DNA from: Candidatus Baldrarchaeota archaeon | Lineage (GTDB): Archaea > Asgardarchaeota > Baldrarchaeia > Baldrarchaeales > DXJG01 | Direction of reading: 5' to 3' | Length of the DNA stretch: 64,000 nucleotides | Assembly (NCBI GenBank): GCA_030587435.1 | Contig: JAUQZC010000067.1 | Location: 1 to 64,000 of the forward strand | Shown here: piece by piece, positions 1 to 8,754 of the stretch | Layout of the letters: every line of letters begins with the position of its first letter | How positions within the stretch are numbered: position 1 is the first letter of the stretch | Notes under the pieces: generated by a model | What the model was told of the DNA's origin: nothing | The model's input: only the letters and a program-made list of their open reading frames with translations | The model's database searches: none | Made by a program: the position numbers and the translations under genes

Positions 1-81
1 GCTACATTACTGGAAGGAAAAGTAAAAACAGCTATATTACCGAAAATAAGTTCAATCGAAAAACTTCAGTTAGCACTTTAA
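1..81 (+). CDS. 3' end of an unidentified gene (partial)
   Basis: An open frame enters from the left edge and stops at the TAA at 79-81. Only 26 codons are visible (ending ...EKLQLAL). It lies 13 bp before the next gene on the same strand, so it is probably the upstream member of the GTPase cluster. No family can be assigned from so short a tail. Confidence 0.45.
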   Translation, partial: ATLLEGKVKTAILPKISSIEKLQLAL

Positions 82-94
82 GTACGGTGTTACT

Positions 95-976
95 ATGGCA
101 AGGAAACTGTTAAACAAGCTAATAACGAATTTGAGTAAGGAGGAATTTTCGCAGCTTCTCAACTGTTTGTTTTTACGTATTCCCATAATAGTGTTCGGAG
201 AAAATTCAGATACCATAAATATGTTTGTAGACTTCTTGGCAACCTTAATTCCACATAGGGAGCCGATTGTTTATTGGACTGACTTTGTAACCAGAGAGGA
301 ACATCTTCAGTTACTTAGTGCGGAGGAAAGAGATTATGATGTGAAAAGGGTTGTCATACTAATTTATACTCAATACGCAAAGAGGGCTCTTTCTGAATTT
401 TCTGAGTTCAAAGGCTGCATAATAGGAGTGAAATCGACTTCTATGGCTTTGGAAGATGTTATAAAGATAATTCTTGGTAAAAATGATAGTTGCGGTGTTT
501 TCTACGTTTCTAACTTGTTTAAATTTCGAATATACGGGAATATTAGCATGTACTTTGGGAAAATGCTTTCTGAACATGTAATAGAAAAAACAGGCGTGGC
601 GATGGAAAGAATCAGGAAAGTATTAATAAAGAAATTAGGTAAAAAACAGCTGAATGAAAATATTTTAAAAATCTTGCTTGACTTTGATGTAGAAGAAGAA
701 GCCATAAGGGAAGAAATATTAAAAGAAGAAATTTTGAAATTTGTACATGCTTGTAGAAGAGCCTTATATCTTCTTTCTAGAATTCGCCTTTTAGAACAGT
801 TTCGTATCACTGGCAGAATATCAGGTAAAACACTACTTGAAACAATAGGTTATTTTCAAACGCCTCCCGAAGACATAATTTTATTTATTAAGGCAGAATG
901 GGGTGAAGATTTCGAAAATATATTACAAAAGGGGAGATTATCTCATATAGAGGACTGGTTAAGCAGCTTATGGTGA
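95..976 (+). CDS. Uncharacterised protein co-transcribed with an MglA-like GTPase
   Basis: A 293-residue soluble protein that I do not recognise. The N-terminal half (about 25-150) alternates hydrophobic strands and helices (IPIIVFGENS, VKRVVILIYTQ, GCIIGVKS), suggesting an alpha/beta domain without a Walker A motif. The C-terminal half is helical and charged, with an EEE-rich stretch near 205-220. Its 3' end overlaps the following small GTPase gene by 7 bp, so the two are almost certainly co-translated. An effector or regulator of that GTPase is the natural guess, by context only. The ATG at 95 has only a weak upstream ribosome site. Confidence 0.7.
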   Translation: MARKLLNKLITNLSKEEFSQLLNCLFLRIPIIVFGENSDTINMFVDFLATLIPHREPIVYWTDFVTREEHLQLLSAEERDYDVKRVVILIYTQYAKRALSEFSEFKGCIIGVKSTSMALEDVIKIILGKNDSCGVFYVSNLFKFRIYGNISMYFGKMLSEHVIEKTGVAMERIRKVLIKKLGKKQLNENILKILLDFDVEEEAIREEILKEEILKFVHACRRALYLLSRIRLLEQFRITGRISGKTLLETIGYFQTPPEDIILFIKAEWGEDFENILQKGRLSHIEDWLSSLW

Positions 977-1530
977 TTGTCTTGATCATAGATCATGAAA
1001 ACAAGAAAATAAAAACAAAAATAGTTTATTATGGTCCTGCTATGAGTGGAAAAACTACAACTGTTAAAACCCTTTTTAAATTGTTCAATTTGGAAAATAG
1101 GATTAGTTCTATTGAAACTTCGACTGGACGAACTCTTTTCTTTGATTTTGGCAATTTAATTTTTAAGGCTGCTGAATGGACAATCGAAGTAAATATATGG
1201 GCGGCCACGGGACAAGATTACTATGTTGAAACTAGGCCTACGGTTTTGAGAGGGGTTGATGGAGTAGTTTTTGTTGCTGATGGTCAACGTAGTCTTTTAG
1301 GGGAAAATTTGAGAAGTTGGAGGGAGTTGAAGAACTTGTTAGGAGATGATATACCAGTGGTTTTTTGCTTAAATAAATGCGATTTAAAAGACATAATTTC
1401 TATTGAAGAAATCAAAAAGCATATTAATGTAAACAGTAACATTTGTTTTTTAAAGACTTCAGCTATTCGTGGAATCAATGTTCTTGAAGCTTTTAGATTG
1501 TTAATGGAAAGAATTTTCTGCAAAAAATAG
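970..1530 (+). CDS. MglA/Ras-like small GTPase
   Basis: A 186-residue P-loop GTPase. Visible motifs are G1 GPAMSGKT (about 18-25), a switch region STGRTLFFDFG, G3-like GQDYYVETR followed by LRGVDGVVFVADGQ, G4 NKCDL, and G5 TSAIRG. The TGRTLFFDF and VFVAD signatures are those of the MglA group of bacterial and archaeal polarity GTPases, rather than Rab/Arf types. No C-terminal prenylation cysteine is visible. It overlaps the upstream unknown gene by 7 bp. The usual position before catalytic Gln in the switch is GQD rather than GQE. A downstream TTG near 982 is an alternative start. Confidence 0.85.
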   Translation: MVIVLIIDHENKKIKTKIVYYGPAMSGKTTTVKTLFKLFNLENRISSIETSTGRTLFFDFGNLIFKAAEWTIEVNIWAATGQDYYVETRPTVLRGVDGVVFVADGQRSLLGENLRSWRELKNLLGDDIPVVFCLNKCDLKDIISIEEIKKHINVNSNICFLKTSAIRGINVLEAFRLLMERIFCKK

Positions 1531-1592
1531 TTTGGTTGTTTTTCTAGTAGTTTTTATTGCTACCTTTTAACTTAATTAGTGAGGGAACAATC

Positions 1593-2219
1593 ATGTTCGA
1601 CTATCTTCTTGTTACATTAAGTATTTCCTTAACAGGATTTTCGGCTTGCATACTGCTTAATTCAGGTTTAAAATATAGAAAAGTTGAAAACGCTACATTA
1701 TATTTTAGTCTTTACTATCTTCTTGGATTTATAGGTCTAGTGGATATGACGCTTTGGTTTTTGGAAATAATAAATAGCAGAATATTTGCTATTGTTTGGT
1801 TTTGGTTAGGTGTATTTACCGGCGCAATTGGCTGGACTTTTCTAACACAATTTATGCGTTCAGAAAAACTGAGAAAAATCATTAAGTTTTACGTTTTATT
1901 CTCTATTGCAGTTATTTTAGTTTTAATTGCTATTTCAGGCATTAATATTATTGAAGCAGAGATTTTAAACACAGGACCCTCTCCGATCGTGTTTTCACTA
2001 GTGATGAAGTCTTATATTATAATAGGGGGAACTCTCATGCTTCTACTGATGTTCACTTCCGCTATTAAGACTAAGAGTAAGAGAATATCCCTCTTTACAA
2101 CATGCTTACTTGTATGGACCATCGCTGATTATCTCTTACTTAACCACCATGCCTTCACATTATACTTAGCTCTTTATGCAGCGGTATCACTTCTTCTGCT
2201 TACTTCAATAAAAATATAA
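1593..2219 (+). CDS. Multi-pass membrane protein, unknown function
   Basis: A protein of about 208 residues dominated by hydrophobic segments. I count roughly seven membrane spans separated by short charged loops such as KYRKVE, RSEKLRK and KTKSKR. The ATG at 1593 is preferred over 1557 because GAGGG lies just upstream, and because the protein then begins at its first membrane span. It follows the GTPase gene by 62 bp on the same strand and may belong to that cluster. There are no catalytic motifs I can name. A sensor-like or 7TM module is possible but not shown. Confidence 0.6.
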   Translation: MFDYLLVTLSISLTGFSACILLNSGLKYRKVENATLYFSLYYLLGFIGLVDMTLWFLEIINSRIFAIVWFWLGVFTGAIGWTFLTQFMRSEKLRKIIKFYVLFSIAVILVLIAISGINIIEAEILNTGPSPIVFSLVMKSYIIIGGTLMLLLMFTSAIKTKSKRISLFTTCLLVWTIADYLLLNHHAFTLYLALYAAVSLLLLTSIKI

Positions 2220-2282
2220 CAAAATATTTTAGGAAATGTTGCTTCAAAGAAGGTGAAAAGCATAGATGTGCCTCACTTTAGT

Positions 2283-2567
2283 TTAAAGTGGTGTCCTTTT
2301 CTTTCTTTCCTCTTTGCTTCTAATTTTTACAACTCCATAATGAACTGCACATCTTATACAGAGGTATTGTGTAACAGCACTTCTCGGAATTATCGCACCC
2401 TGCTTTCTAAGCTCTCTGGCAAGCATAGGATCAACTAAGCTTCTGTAGCGTGTAATTTTTTTAGCTTTGTCTCTCGGTATACGTTGGCCACATTTAGCGC
2501 ATTGAACTAGTTCTGTTCTACCCTTACCACCCTTAGAACGCCCACCACTTTTTCTTTTCTTAGGCAA
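2283..2567 (-). CDS. rps26e: Ribosomal protein S26e
   Basis: A small-subunit ribosomal protein shared by eukaryotes and some archaea, absent from bacteria. The basic N-terminus (MPKKRKSGGRSKGG) and two zinc-binding pairs CAKC and CIRC are typical, as is the PRDKAKK motif between them. I place the start at the TTG at 2567, which follows GGGTGAT by four bases and gives the family's normal N-terminus; a GTG at 2576 is the longer alternative. In eukaryotes S26e contacts mRNA upstream of the start codon. The gene stands alone, with a promoter-like element upstream. Confidence 0.93.
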   Translation of the reverse strand: MPKKRKSGGRSKGGKGRTELVQCAKCGQRIPRDKAKKITRYRSLVDPMLARELRKQGAIIPRSAVTQYLCIRCAVHYGVVKIRSKEERKKRTPL

Positions 2568-2616
2568 TACTATCACCCATTATCTAACAATATTCTAGGA
2601 GAATTGTGAATTAATA

Positions 2617-2626
2617 TGTTTAAAAG
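2617..2626 (-). promoter_or_regulatory. Candidate TATA box for rps26e
   Basis: On the minus strand this reads CTTTTAAACA, preceded by a purine-rich CGAAAC that resembles a BRE. It lies about 50 bp upstream of the S26e start, which predicts a short leader. Judged by eye only. Confidence 0.35.
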
Positions 2627-2812
2627 GTTTCGGAACTTTTATTCAAGTTAGAGCGCAAAACCATATATGCGGAACATTTTGAATTCTTTTGCAAATATTT
2701 TTATATCTCTCTTTGGAGATAGAAACTTTAGTTTATTAACTTAATTTGATGTCATAATACACCCGACAATATTGTTTCACGATAATAAATTGTATAGATG
2801 GGAGTGACATAT

Positions 2813-3157
2813 TTGAAAGAAAAGAAAGTTAAGGCTGTTCAACGTTTGAAAGATAAGCTTACTAAGGAAAATTTATGGCTTTACGTTCTGAGGCTTCTTC
2901 AAGAAGGACCTAAGTATGGATATGAGCTTAGAAAACAGATTAAAGAGAGATTCGATTTTTCTCCAGGAAAAGTTACGAGTTATACTGTACTTTATTTGTT
3001 AAGACGTGAAGGTTTAGTCAGAGTGAGGAAAGGAGAAAAGGAGGAAGGAAAACCAGCAAGAAAATACTACGAAATAACAGAGAAAGGAAAAGAAGCAATG
3101 AAAATGGCAAAAGAAGTCATAAGTGAACTTTTATCGAAGGTTTTTGATCTCACCTAA
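2813..3157 (+). CDS. PadR-family winged-helix transcription regulator
   Basis: A protein of about 114 residues with the PadR signature: a helical start (ENLWLYVLRLLQEGPKYGYE), a recognition helix after GKVTSYTVLYLLRREGLV, then the wing with KPARKYYEITEKG. It would bind DNA as a dimer, probably as a repressor. The TTG at 2813 is chosen because GGGAGTGA sits six bases upstream; ATG 2798 is an alternative. The 3' end overlaps the convergent phosphatidyltransferase gene by 8 bp. The regulated target is not evident. Confidence 0.85.
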   Translation: MKEKKVKAVQRLKDKLTKENLWLYVLRLLQEGPKYGYELRKQIKERFDFSPGKVTSYTVLYLLRREGLVRVRKGEKEEGKPARKYYEITEKGKEAMKMAKEVISELLSKVFDLT

Positions 3158-3725
3158 GATTTTTCCAAACATAGTATATTCTCTGAACCACAGTAAAATG
3201 TGATAATGCAACTAAAAGAATTACAGCATAATATATTGCTTTAGAGAAAAACACTTCCAAAAATGTGGCTAGTGCCAGTATAATTAACCTTTCCGGTCTC
3301 TCGGCTATTCCAATGGACATCGTCTCAACTCCAGCAGCTTCGCCGCGAGCTCTACAATAGCTTACTAAGAAACAACCTATAATTGCTAAAATACCCCAAA
3401 AGATATCACATAGTCCACTTAGAATAATAGAAGCAAGAATTATAGCATCACTATATCTATCCGCAACAGAATCGAAGAATCCGCCAAATGCTGTTATCTT
3501 ACCAGATAATCTCGCTACAGCTCCGTCTAACGCATCCAATAGCCCTGAAACAAGTACCAGTATTCCAGCATAAAAAATGCATCTAAAATAGTAAAGAATA
3601 CCGGAAAATATTGAGAATAACAGTCCTAGAAAAGTTAATAAATTTGGAGCGAATCCCATGTTAACTAGGATTTTAGCTGGTAAATTGAATAGTTTACTGA
3701 CTTTATTTTTTATTTTGCTTAGCAA
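3150..3725 (-). CDS. CDP-alcohol phosphatidyltransferase (archaetidylinositol phosphate synthase type)
   Basis: An integral membrane enzyme that swaps CMP of CDP-archaeol for a polar head group. The family motif D-G-x2-A-R-x8-G-x3-D-x3-D is complete: DALDGAVARL followed by GGFFDSVADRYSD, giving the metal-binding aspartates. The remainder forms about six hydrophobic spans. The length (191 aa) fits archaeal archaetidylinositol-phosphate synthases, although the head group cannot be proved from sequence. The TTG start has AGGAGG six bases upstream. It probably serves ether-lipid synthesis in the cell membrane. Confidence 0.85.
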   Translation of the reverse strand: MLSKIKNKVSKLFNLPAKILVNMGFAPNLLTFLGLLFSIFSGILYYFRCIFYAGILVLVSGLLDALDGAVARLSGKITAFGGFFDSVADRYSDAIILASIILSGLCDIFWGILAIIGCFLVSYCRARGEAAGVETMSIGIAERPERLIILALATFLEVFFSKAIYYAVILLVALSHFTVVQRIYYVWKNLR

Positions 3726-3959
3726 TAAAAGGCCTCCTGATGGACTAATTTAAATGTACATCCGCGTTCTTAATATTTATGCTCACTCGATTGACCCTTA
3801 ATCCCTGCATATGAATGCCATAAGGTTATAGAAGCACTTTATCTTAAGCGCATATGAAAGGATGTTAAATTTAATAATACTTACCTTTGTAATTTGCTTT
3901 ATGGTGAAGAGATTTTCGTTAAAAGGCTTGTATTAATTAATAAATATGTGGGGATTTTA

Positions 3960-5492
3960 ATGGAGAATGTAGGGCGAAAGATTTCAAGCGTAGAAATGGC
4001 TATTATTGATGAGAATTCCGAGTGGCTCGGAGTTCCAAGGTTACTTCTTATGGAAAATGCAGGTAAGGCGGTTGCTACAGAGATTTCAAAGAGAATTAAT
4101 GTTAATGGTAAGAAAGTTGTTATATTGGCTGGATTGGGAAATAATGGTGGAGATAGTTTTGTAGCTGCAAGACATTTAGCACCTTTGGGAGCTAGTGTCT
4201 TTGTTTTCCTACTAGGAAAATCTAAAGACATTAGAACGGACGAAGCTAGGAGAAATTGGGAAACGTTAAAGAAGATGTTTTTAACAGTTAAGACCATTGA
4301 AATAAGATATGTCGAGGAATTAAAGAAATATGAAAGCGAGATAAAATCGGCAGATATTGTAATAGACGGTATGCTAGGTACTGGTGTAAGGGGGGAATTA
4401 AGAGACCCGTATCGTACAGCGGTTGAAATCTTTAACAAAGCAAGCGGATTAAGAGTTGCTGTAGATATTCCAACCGGTTTAAATCCAGATACCGGAGAAA
4501 TTCACGGAGTTGCGGTGAAAGCTGATTTAACAGTAACTTTTCATGCTCTTAAAAAAGGTTTAGATGGTAAAAGAGAATATACTGGAGATGTAGTGGTTGC
4601 AAATATAGGAGTACCCCCGGAAGCTGAGGTAATTGTTGGTCCAGGCGACCTCCGCGCGGCTGTAAAACCTAGAAGACCTGAAGCAAAGAAAGGAGATTTT
4701 GGCAGAGTTTTGATTGTTGGTGGGAGTAATCTTTATACTGGTGCCCCAGCCCTTTGCGCTATGGCAGCTTTAAGATGTGGGTGTGACCTTTCCATAATAG
4801 TGGCCCCAGAAAGTGTAGCCAGTAGTATTAGAAGTTTTTCGCCAAACATTATTGTTCACACTTACTCAGGTAATGCATTTACATTGAATGCCTTTACTAC
4901 TGTAATTCCTTTAGTTGAGAAATGTGATACAATAGTAATAGGTCCAGGTTTGGGGACAATGGATGAAACTTTTGAGGCTTGTTTGAAGTTATTCGAGATT
5001 GTGAAAGAAAAAGGGAAAGCATTGGTTGTAGATGCTGATGGATTAAAAGCACTTTCAACATCTCCCACCATACTTGCGGGGGCAAGAGCTGTATTAACTC
5101 CCCATGCTGGAGAATTTAAAGGCCTTGTAAATCTCGACATTACTAAACTACCGTTTAAAGAACGAATAAAAGAAGTAAAGAAAGCTGCGAAACAATTAAA
5201 TCTTACCATACTCTTGAAGGGCCACTGGGATATAATAAGTGATGGGAATAAAGTAAAAGTTAATATAACTGGTAATCCAGCCATGACTGTGGGAGGAACT
5301 GGGGACGTGCTTTCGGGCTTAGTAGCAACTCTCTTAGCATGGAAGAATGAACCGTTTACAGCTGCTTCGGTTGCGGCGTTCATTAATGGAGTAGCTGGAG
5401 ATTTAACAGCGCAGGAAAAAGGATATCATATCGTTGCAACAGATCTCGTCGACAAAATACCAGAAGTCTTCAAAAAATTTGAGATAAATTAA
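3960..5492 (+). CDS. nnr: Bifunctional NAD(P)HX epimerase/dehydratase
   Basis: Repairs hydrated NAD(P)H. The N-terminal YjeF_N epimerase domain (about 1-210) shows LLMENAGKA, GLGNNGGDSFVAARHL and VDIPTGL. The C-terminal ADP-dependent dehydratase domain (about 225-505) has a ribokinase-like fold, with DADGLKAL, LTPHAGEF and the catalytic GGTGDVLSG. Both halves look intact. I use the ATG at 3960 (MENVGRK); the frame is open upstream to a start at 3894, but those extra 22 residues are not family-like. It is transcribed alone. Confidence 0.92.
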   Translation: MENVGRKISSVEMAIIDENSEWLGVPRLLLMENAGKAVATEISKRINVNGKKVVILAGLGNNGGDSFVAARHLAPLGASVFVFLLGKSKDIRTDEARRNWETLKKMFLTVKTIEIRYVEELKKYESEIKSADIVIDGMLGTGVRGELRDPYRTAVEIFNKASGLRVAVDIPTGLNPDTGEIHGVAVKADLTVTFHALKKGLDGKREYTGDVVVANIGVPPEAEVIVGPGDLRAAVKPRRPEAKKGDFGRVLIVGGSNLYTGAPALCAMAALRCGCDLSIIVAPESVASSIRSFSPNIIVHTYSGNAFTLNAFTTVIPLVEKCDTIVIGPGLGTMDETFEACLKLFEIVKEKGKALVVDADGLKALSTSPTILAGARAVLTPHAGEFKGLVNLDITKLPFKERIKEVKKAAKQLNLTILLKGHWDIISDGNKVKVNITGNPAMTVGGTGDVLSGLVATLLAWKNEPFTAASVAAFINGVAGDLTAQEKGYHIVATDLVDKIPEVFKKFEIN

Positions 5493-5555
5493 TTTTATTT
5501 CACAATCGCAGCTGTAGATCCTGGAGATCTATTTGATCTACGTTTTTGAATCTGT

Positions 5556-6701
5556 TCAAAACTTTTCAAATTTTACATGTATCGTTATCAGTACAACTAC
5601 CAATGCCGCTACAGCTATCGGTATCCATAGGTGAAGCGGTAAACCGAGCGGTAGACCCCACCATGGTCTTTCCATTAAACTTGAAAATTCTGGATCCAAT
5701 AGGTGTAAGGCTGATATTGCATAGAACGTTGCTTCCATGGTTGTTTCATCCTCAGCAATGGGCTCTTCTGCTGTTGAATTCACTAGGCTGAAACCACCAG
5801 ATGTTCTTTGGCAACTTAGTATCCAGTTTATTATCTTGTTTTTATTATCGCCCAACTGGTCTATCGCACCGACCGTATACAGGACGTCTATAGCTAAATA
5901 TATTGTAAAGAGGGATCCTATGCCTGATCCTGGGACTTCTTCGAAACATCCATTGGGAAGCATCCTGCTTAAAACCCATGATACTAGTTGCTCTTTATTT
6001 ATCCTATTGTCTTGAAGAGCCCCCGTAAGGTTTAGAAGTTTTACAGCAGCGTATGTTTCAGAAAGGGAGGAAGCGTTTTCTTCTACGGAAAAACCTCCAT
6101 CGGGATTTTGAAGAGAAACTAACCACTCTGTTATATTGTAACTCATTGTGTTCCAGAGTGTTTTATTCAGTATGTAGATGATTGAGAGAGCATAATATGT
6201 TGTCCACAACGACTTCTCTGTGCTATCAGGGTATATGGTATAGAGATGGTCTGTGTTACATTTCATTACCCAGTTCACAATGCGATCTTCTTCTAAATAT
6301 TCTGAATAGTCTTTATCGATAAGAAGAAAAGTTTTAAGCCCAAAGTAATTGCTGTATATGGTTATATCTCCATCCTTATCATATCTAATTAAACTATAAT
6401 CTTCTGATTTCGAATCATGAATTATTAGAGTGCCATTGATCCATTCAGCAATTTTGTCCTTCTTTATCTTTCCAAACTTATTTAAAAGTTTTAACATGGT
6501 AAGAGCTTCAAAAGTAGCTTCAATGTTTGGTTTATCTTTTTGAAACGATTTAAAACCTTTCTTGTCTTCTTGTAAATCTAAGATATACCTGACTATGGCA
6601 TCTTTTCTGGTGCTAATTAAGGCCGAAGCCTCTACTATAAAGAACGAACTTGAACACAATAGCATTGCTATTAATACCACAGCAAGCAATTTTATCTTCA
6701 T
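5556..6701 (-). CDS. Secreted, membrane-anchored prenyltransferase/squalene-cyclase-repeat protein
   Basis: A 381-residue extracytoplasmic protein. Residues 1-26 form a signal peptide ending VEASA. A C-terminal span (about 350-375, IPIAVAALVVVLITI) then a short basic tail anchors it. Between them are repeated helical units of the terpenoid-cyclase/prenyltransferase toroid: WLVSLQNPDGGFS, WVLSRMLPNGCF and WILSCQRTSGGFS. Many NXT/NXS sequons suggest glycosylation. Catalytic residues of cyclases are not evident, so a binding or surface role is likelier than terpene chemistry. GGAGG precedes the ATG. Confidence 0.75.
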   Translation of the reverse strand: MKIKLLAVVLIAMLLCSSSFFIVEASALISTRKDAIVRYILDLQEDKKGFKSFQKDKPNIEATFEALTMLKLLNKFGKIKKDKIAEWINGTLIIHDSKSEDYSLIRYDKDGDITIYSNYFGLKTFLLIDKDYSEYLEEDRIVNWVMKCNTDHLYTIYPDSTEKSLWTTYYALSIIYILNKTLWNTMSYNITEWLVSLQNPDGGFSVEENASSLSETYAAVKLLNLTGALQDNRINKEQLVSWVLSRMLPNGCFEEVPGSGIGSLFTIYLAIDVLYTVGAIDQLGDNKNKIINWILSCQRTSGGFSLVNSTAEEPIAEDETTMEATFYAISALHLLDPEFSSLMERPWWGLPLGLPLHLWIPIAVAALVVVLITIHVKFEKF

Positions 6702-6789
6702 CCGTCGATCCTCCGCATATTTAGTGTCACTTGAGTAGTTATCAAGAAATTGAAATCGCCCTACTTAATTTTTTCCATAACTCTGTACC

Positions 6790-7701
6790 TTACTTTAAAT
6801 ATTCATAAGCACTGATTGCAGCGACCGTACCCTCTCCTACGGAAATTGCAATTTTTAGAACTCCGCTTGTTACATAACCAGCAGCAAATACCCCGGGTAC
6901 GTTCGTTCTTTGTTTTTTATCGACAATAATGTATTTGTTATTATCAATAGTTACTCCGATTTCTTGGGCAACCCTGCTTTCAGGTTCAAGACCTAAGCTT
7001 ACAAAAACGCTGTCCACCTTTAACTCTTTAGTTTCATTGGTTGTTTTATCAATTAACGTCATTTTTTTAATGGAAGAGTCTCCGCTAATAGCTGTAACAT
7101 CAGTGTTCCAAAAAACATCGATGCCGCTTCTCATTACCTTTCTTTTTAGGAGTGCAGTTGTATGCAGTTCATTATCGCTACATATCAAATATACAGTTTC
7201 AGCGGTGTCAGCAAGCATCAGAGCATTAAAGACTGCTATGTCACCATTACCAACAACTGCGATGCGTTTTCCTTTAAATAACATACCACTTGATGCCGTG
7301 CCATAAAAAACATTTCTTCCTGCGTATTTTTCTTCTCCTGGGATTCCAAGTTTTTTATATTTTCCTCCAGTAGCTATGATTAAGGCTTTAGCAAAATACA
7401 TGTCTTTGGAGGAGACAATTCTCTTTTTTCCATGGAATATGTCGATTTTTAATACTTCTTCCAATTCCTTAATCTTTGCGCCGTTTTCGAGGGCCTGTCT
7501 TTTCATCGTATTAATAAGTTCCATACTACTAATTTTTACGATACCTGGGTAATCTTCAATAGTTCGAGTGTCAAGAACTTTGCCACCCACATTTTTGCTT
7601 TCTAGGACCACGGTTTCAAGTCCTAGTCTAGCCCCATGAATAGCTGCAGAGAGACCCGCAGGCCCTCCGCCGATGATCACAAGATCTATCTCTGCAGACA
7701 C
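6790..7701 (-). CDS. Thioredoxin-reductase-like flavoprotein lacking the redox CxxC
   Basis: A two-domain FAD/NAD(P) protein of the thioredoxin reductase family. It has an FAD site IIGGGPAG near the N-terminus, a second nucleotide fold VVGNGDIA, and the C-terminal FAD motif VPGVFAAGYV. Where the family carries the disulfide Cys-Ala-Thr-Cys just before that second fold, the sequence reads FYGTASSGML: both cysteines are gone. It therefore cannot reduce thioredoxin by the classical route. A ferredoxin/NAD(P) reductase or another electron-transfer role is plausible. Start: GTG at 7701 behind AGGGGGG; ATG 7725 is the longer option. Confidence 0.82.
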   Translation of the reverse strand: MSAEIDLVIIGGGPAGLSAAIHGARLGLETVVLESKNVGGKVLDTRTIEDYPGIVKISSMELINTMKRQALENGAKIKELEEVLKIDIFHGKKRIVSSKDMYFAKALIIATGGKYKKLGIPGEEKYAGRNVFYGTASSGMLFKGKRIAVVGNGDIAVFNALMLADTAETVYLICSDNELHTTALLKRKVMRSGIDVFWNTDVTAISGDSSIKKMTLIDKTTNETKELKVDSVFVSLGLEPESRVAQEIGVTIDNNKYIIVDKKQRTNVPGVFAAGYVTSGVLKIAISVGEGTVAAISAYEYLK

Positions 7702-8062
7702 CCACAGATCCCCCCTTAACTGCATACTAACTTTATCATTTCACTTTAATAAGAGTTATTAGGGCATACACCTTCCACTAAAACAACTTACCGTATTAAT
7801 GTCAAAGTATTATTACTACCCTAAGAACAAAGGGTTTGATTTTAATCTATAGCTCTGCTGTGTTAATTTTGGATGTATTAAAGTGATTTTTGGGTCTTAT
7901 AAGACGTCTTAGGAATTGTTTTGCATGTTTAAGCTCTGCTAGTCTACACTCTACAGCTAAATCTCCTATTTGCCTATTTTATTTTAATGAATAACTTCAT
8001 AAACTTTCGTAACAATAATTTTGTAAAACTTAAAATCCGTCCCTTAATGCGGCGGTGATTCA
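7702..8062. other. Divergent intergenic region
   Basis: This noncoding spacer separates the flavoprotein (minus) from the gene at 8063 (plus). It is AT-rich, with no credible ORF. Its one notable structure is the triple GTCTTA/TAAGAC half-site listed separately. Confidence 0.5.
7894..7911. promoter_or_regulatory. Alternating palindrome, possible operator
   Basis: The sequence GTCTTATAAGACGTCTTA consists of three six-base half-sites in alternating orientation. They form two overlapping perfect 12-bp palindromes (7894-7905 and 7900-7911). It lies in a divergent intergenic region, so a dimeric repressor could serve either gene. The binding factor is unknown. Confidence 0.4.
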
Positions 8063-8743
8063 ATGGTAAGAATTTTTGTTGAAAGTGTTCATGTAATATT
8101 TAAGCATTTAGTTAAGGTGGGTCCTTCAATTCCTGTTCAAGTGTTTATTGACAAATTATCGAATTTAGGTTTTTCTTATACAACTAGAAAACTTATGGTT
8201 CCTCCCTTGCCTCAACCAGTTCCACAACCTCCAAGCGAACTTGTTGAATATCTTTTTAAGCGTCCTTCGGATGCTACGTCTCTAATAGTTGTAAGTGAAA
8301 AGGGGTTTGTCGTTGATACTAGATCTGTTCAAACAGCTTTAGATCTTTTTTGGACTTCTCACGGGATATTGCGTGAGAGTCTTAAAGAGAGATTTAAAAC
8401 TATAGTTCCACAAATGCAACTTTTAGCAACTATTCAAATTTATAGTGAGATAAGCCCTTTGAAGATAATTCAAGATATGTTAACACCCAGATTATTGAAA
8501 AAGAAAATTACAATGAAAAAAGTGCTTTCTCCGATGGCTATAGAGTTATGGACTGGTATCCCCAAGGATGAAAGTGAATGGTATATTGTTCGTTTAGAGC
8601 CTTTTAAAGGGGATCCCTTTAGAAGAATGCTAATGAGAATCACTTATAAGCATCAAAGCGTTGGGGAAGCTGTAGATTTTCTTGAAAAATTAGAGACTTA
8701 CTCGATAAATCTACTTCAGAAAATAGTTAAAGAGACGAAATAA
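8063..8743 (+). CDS. Uncharacterised 226-residue protein
   Basis: I do not recognise this protein. It has an N-terminal alpha/beta stretch, a short proline-rich linker near residues 48-58 (PPLPQPVPQPP), then a mixed domain with VVSEKGFVVDTRS and a long helical C-terminus. There is no signal peptide or membrane span. The start is well supported by GGTGAT six bases before the ATG. It ends 11 bp from the convergent proS stop. It is probably a lineage-restricted cytosolic protein. Confidence 0.7.
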   Translation: MVRIFVESVHVIFKHLVKVGPSIPVQVFIDKLSNLGFSYTTRKLMVPPLPQPVPQPPSELVEYLFKRPSDATSLIVVSEKGFVVDTRSVQTALDLFWTSHGILRESLKERFKTIVPQMQLLATIQIYSEISPLKIIQDMLTPRLLKKKITMKKVLSPMAIELWTGIPKDESEWYIVRLEPFKGDPFRRMLMRITYKHQSVGEAVDFLEKLETYSINLLQKIVKETK

Positions 8744-8754
8744 AATGAAGTTTG

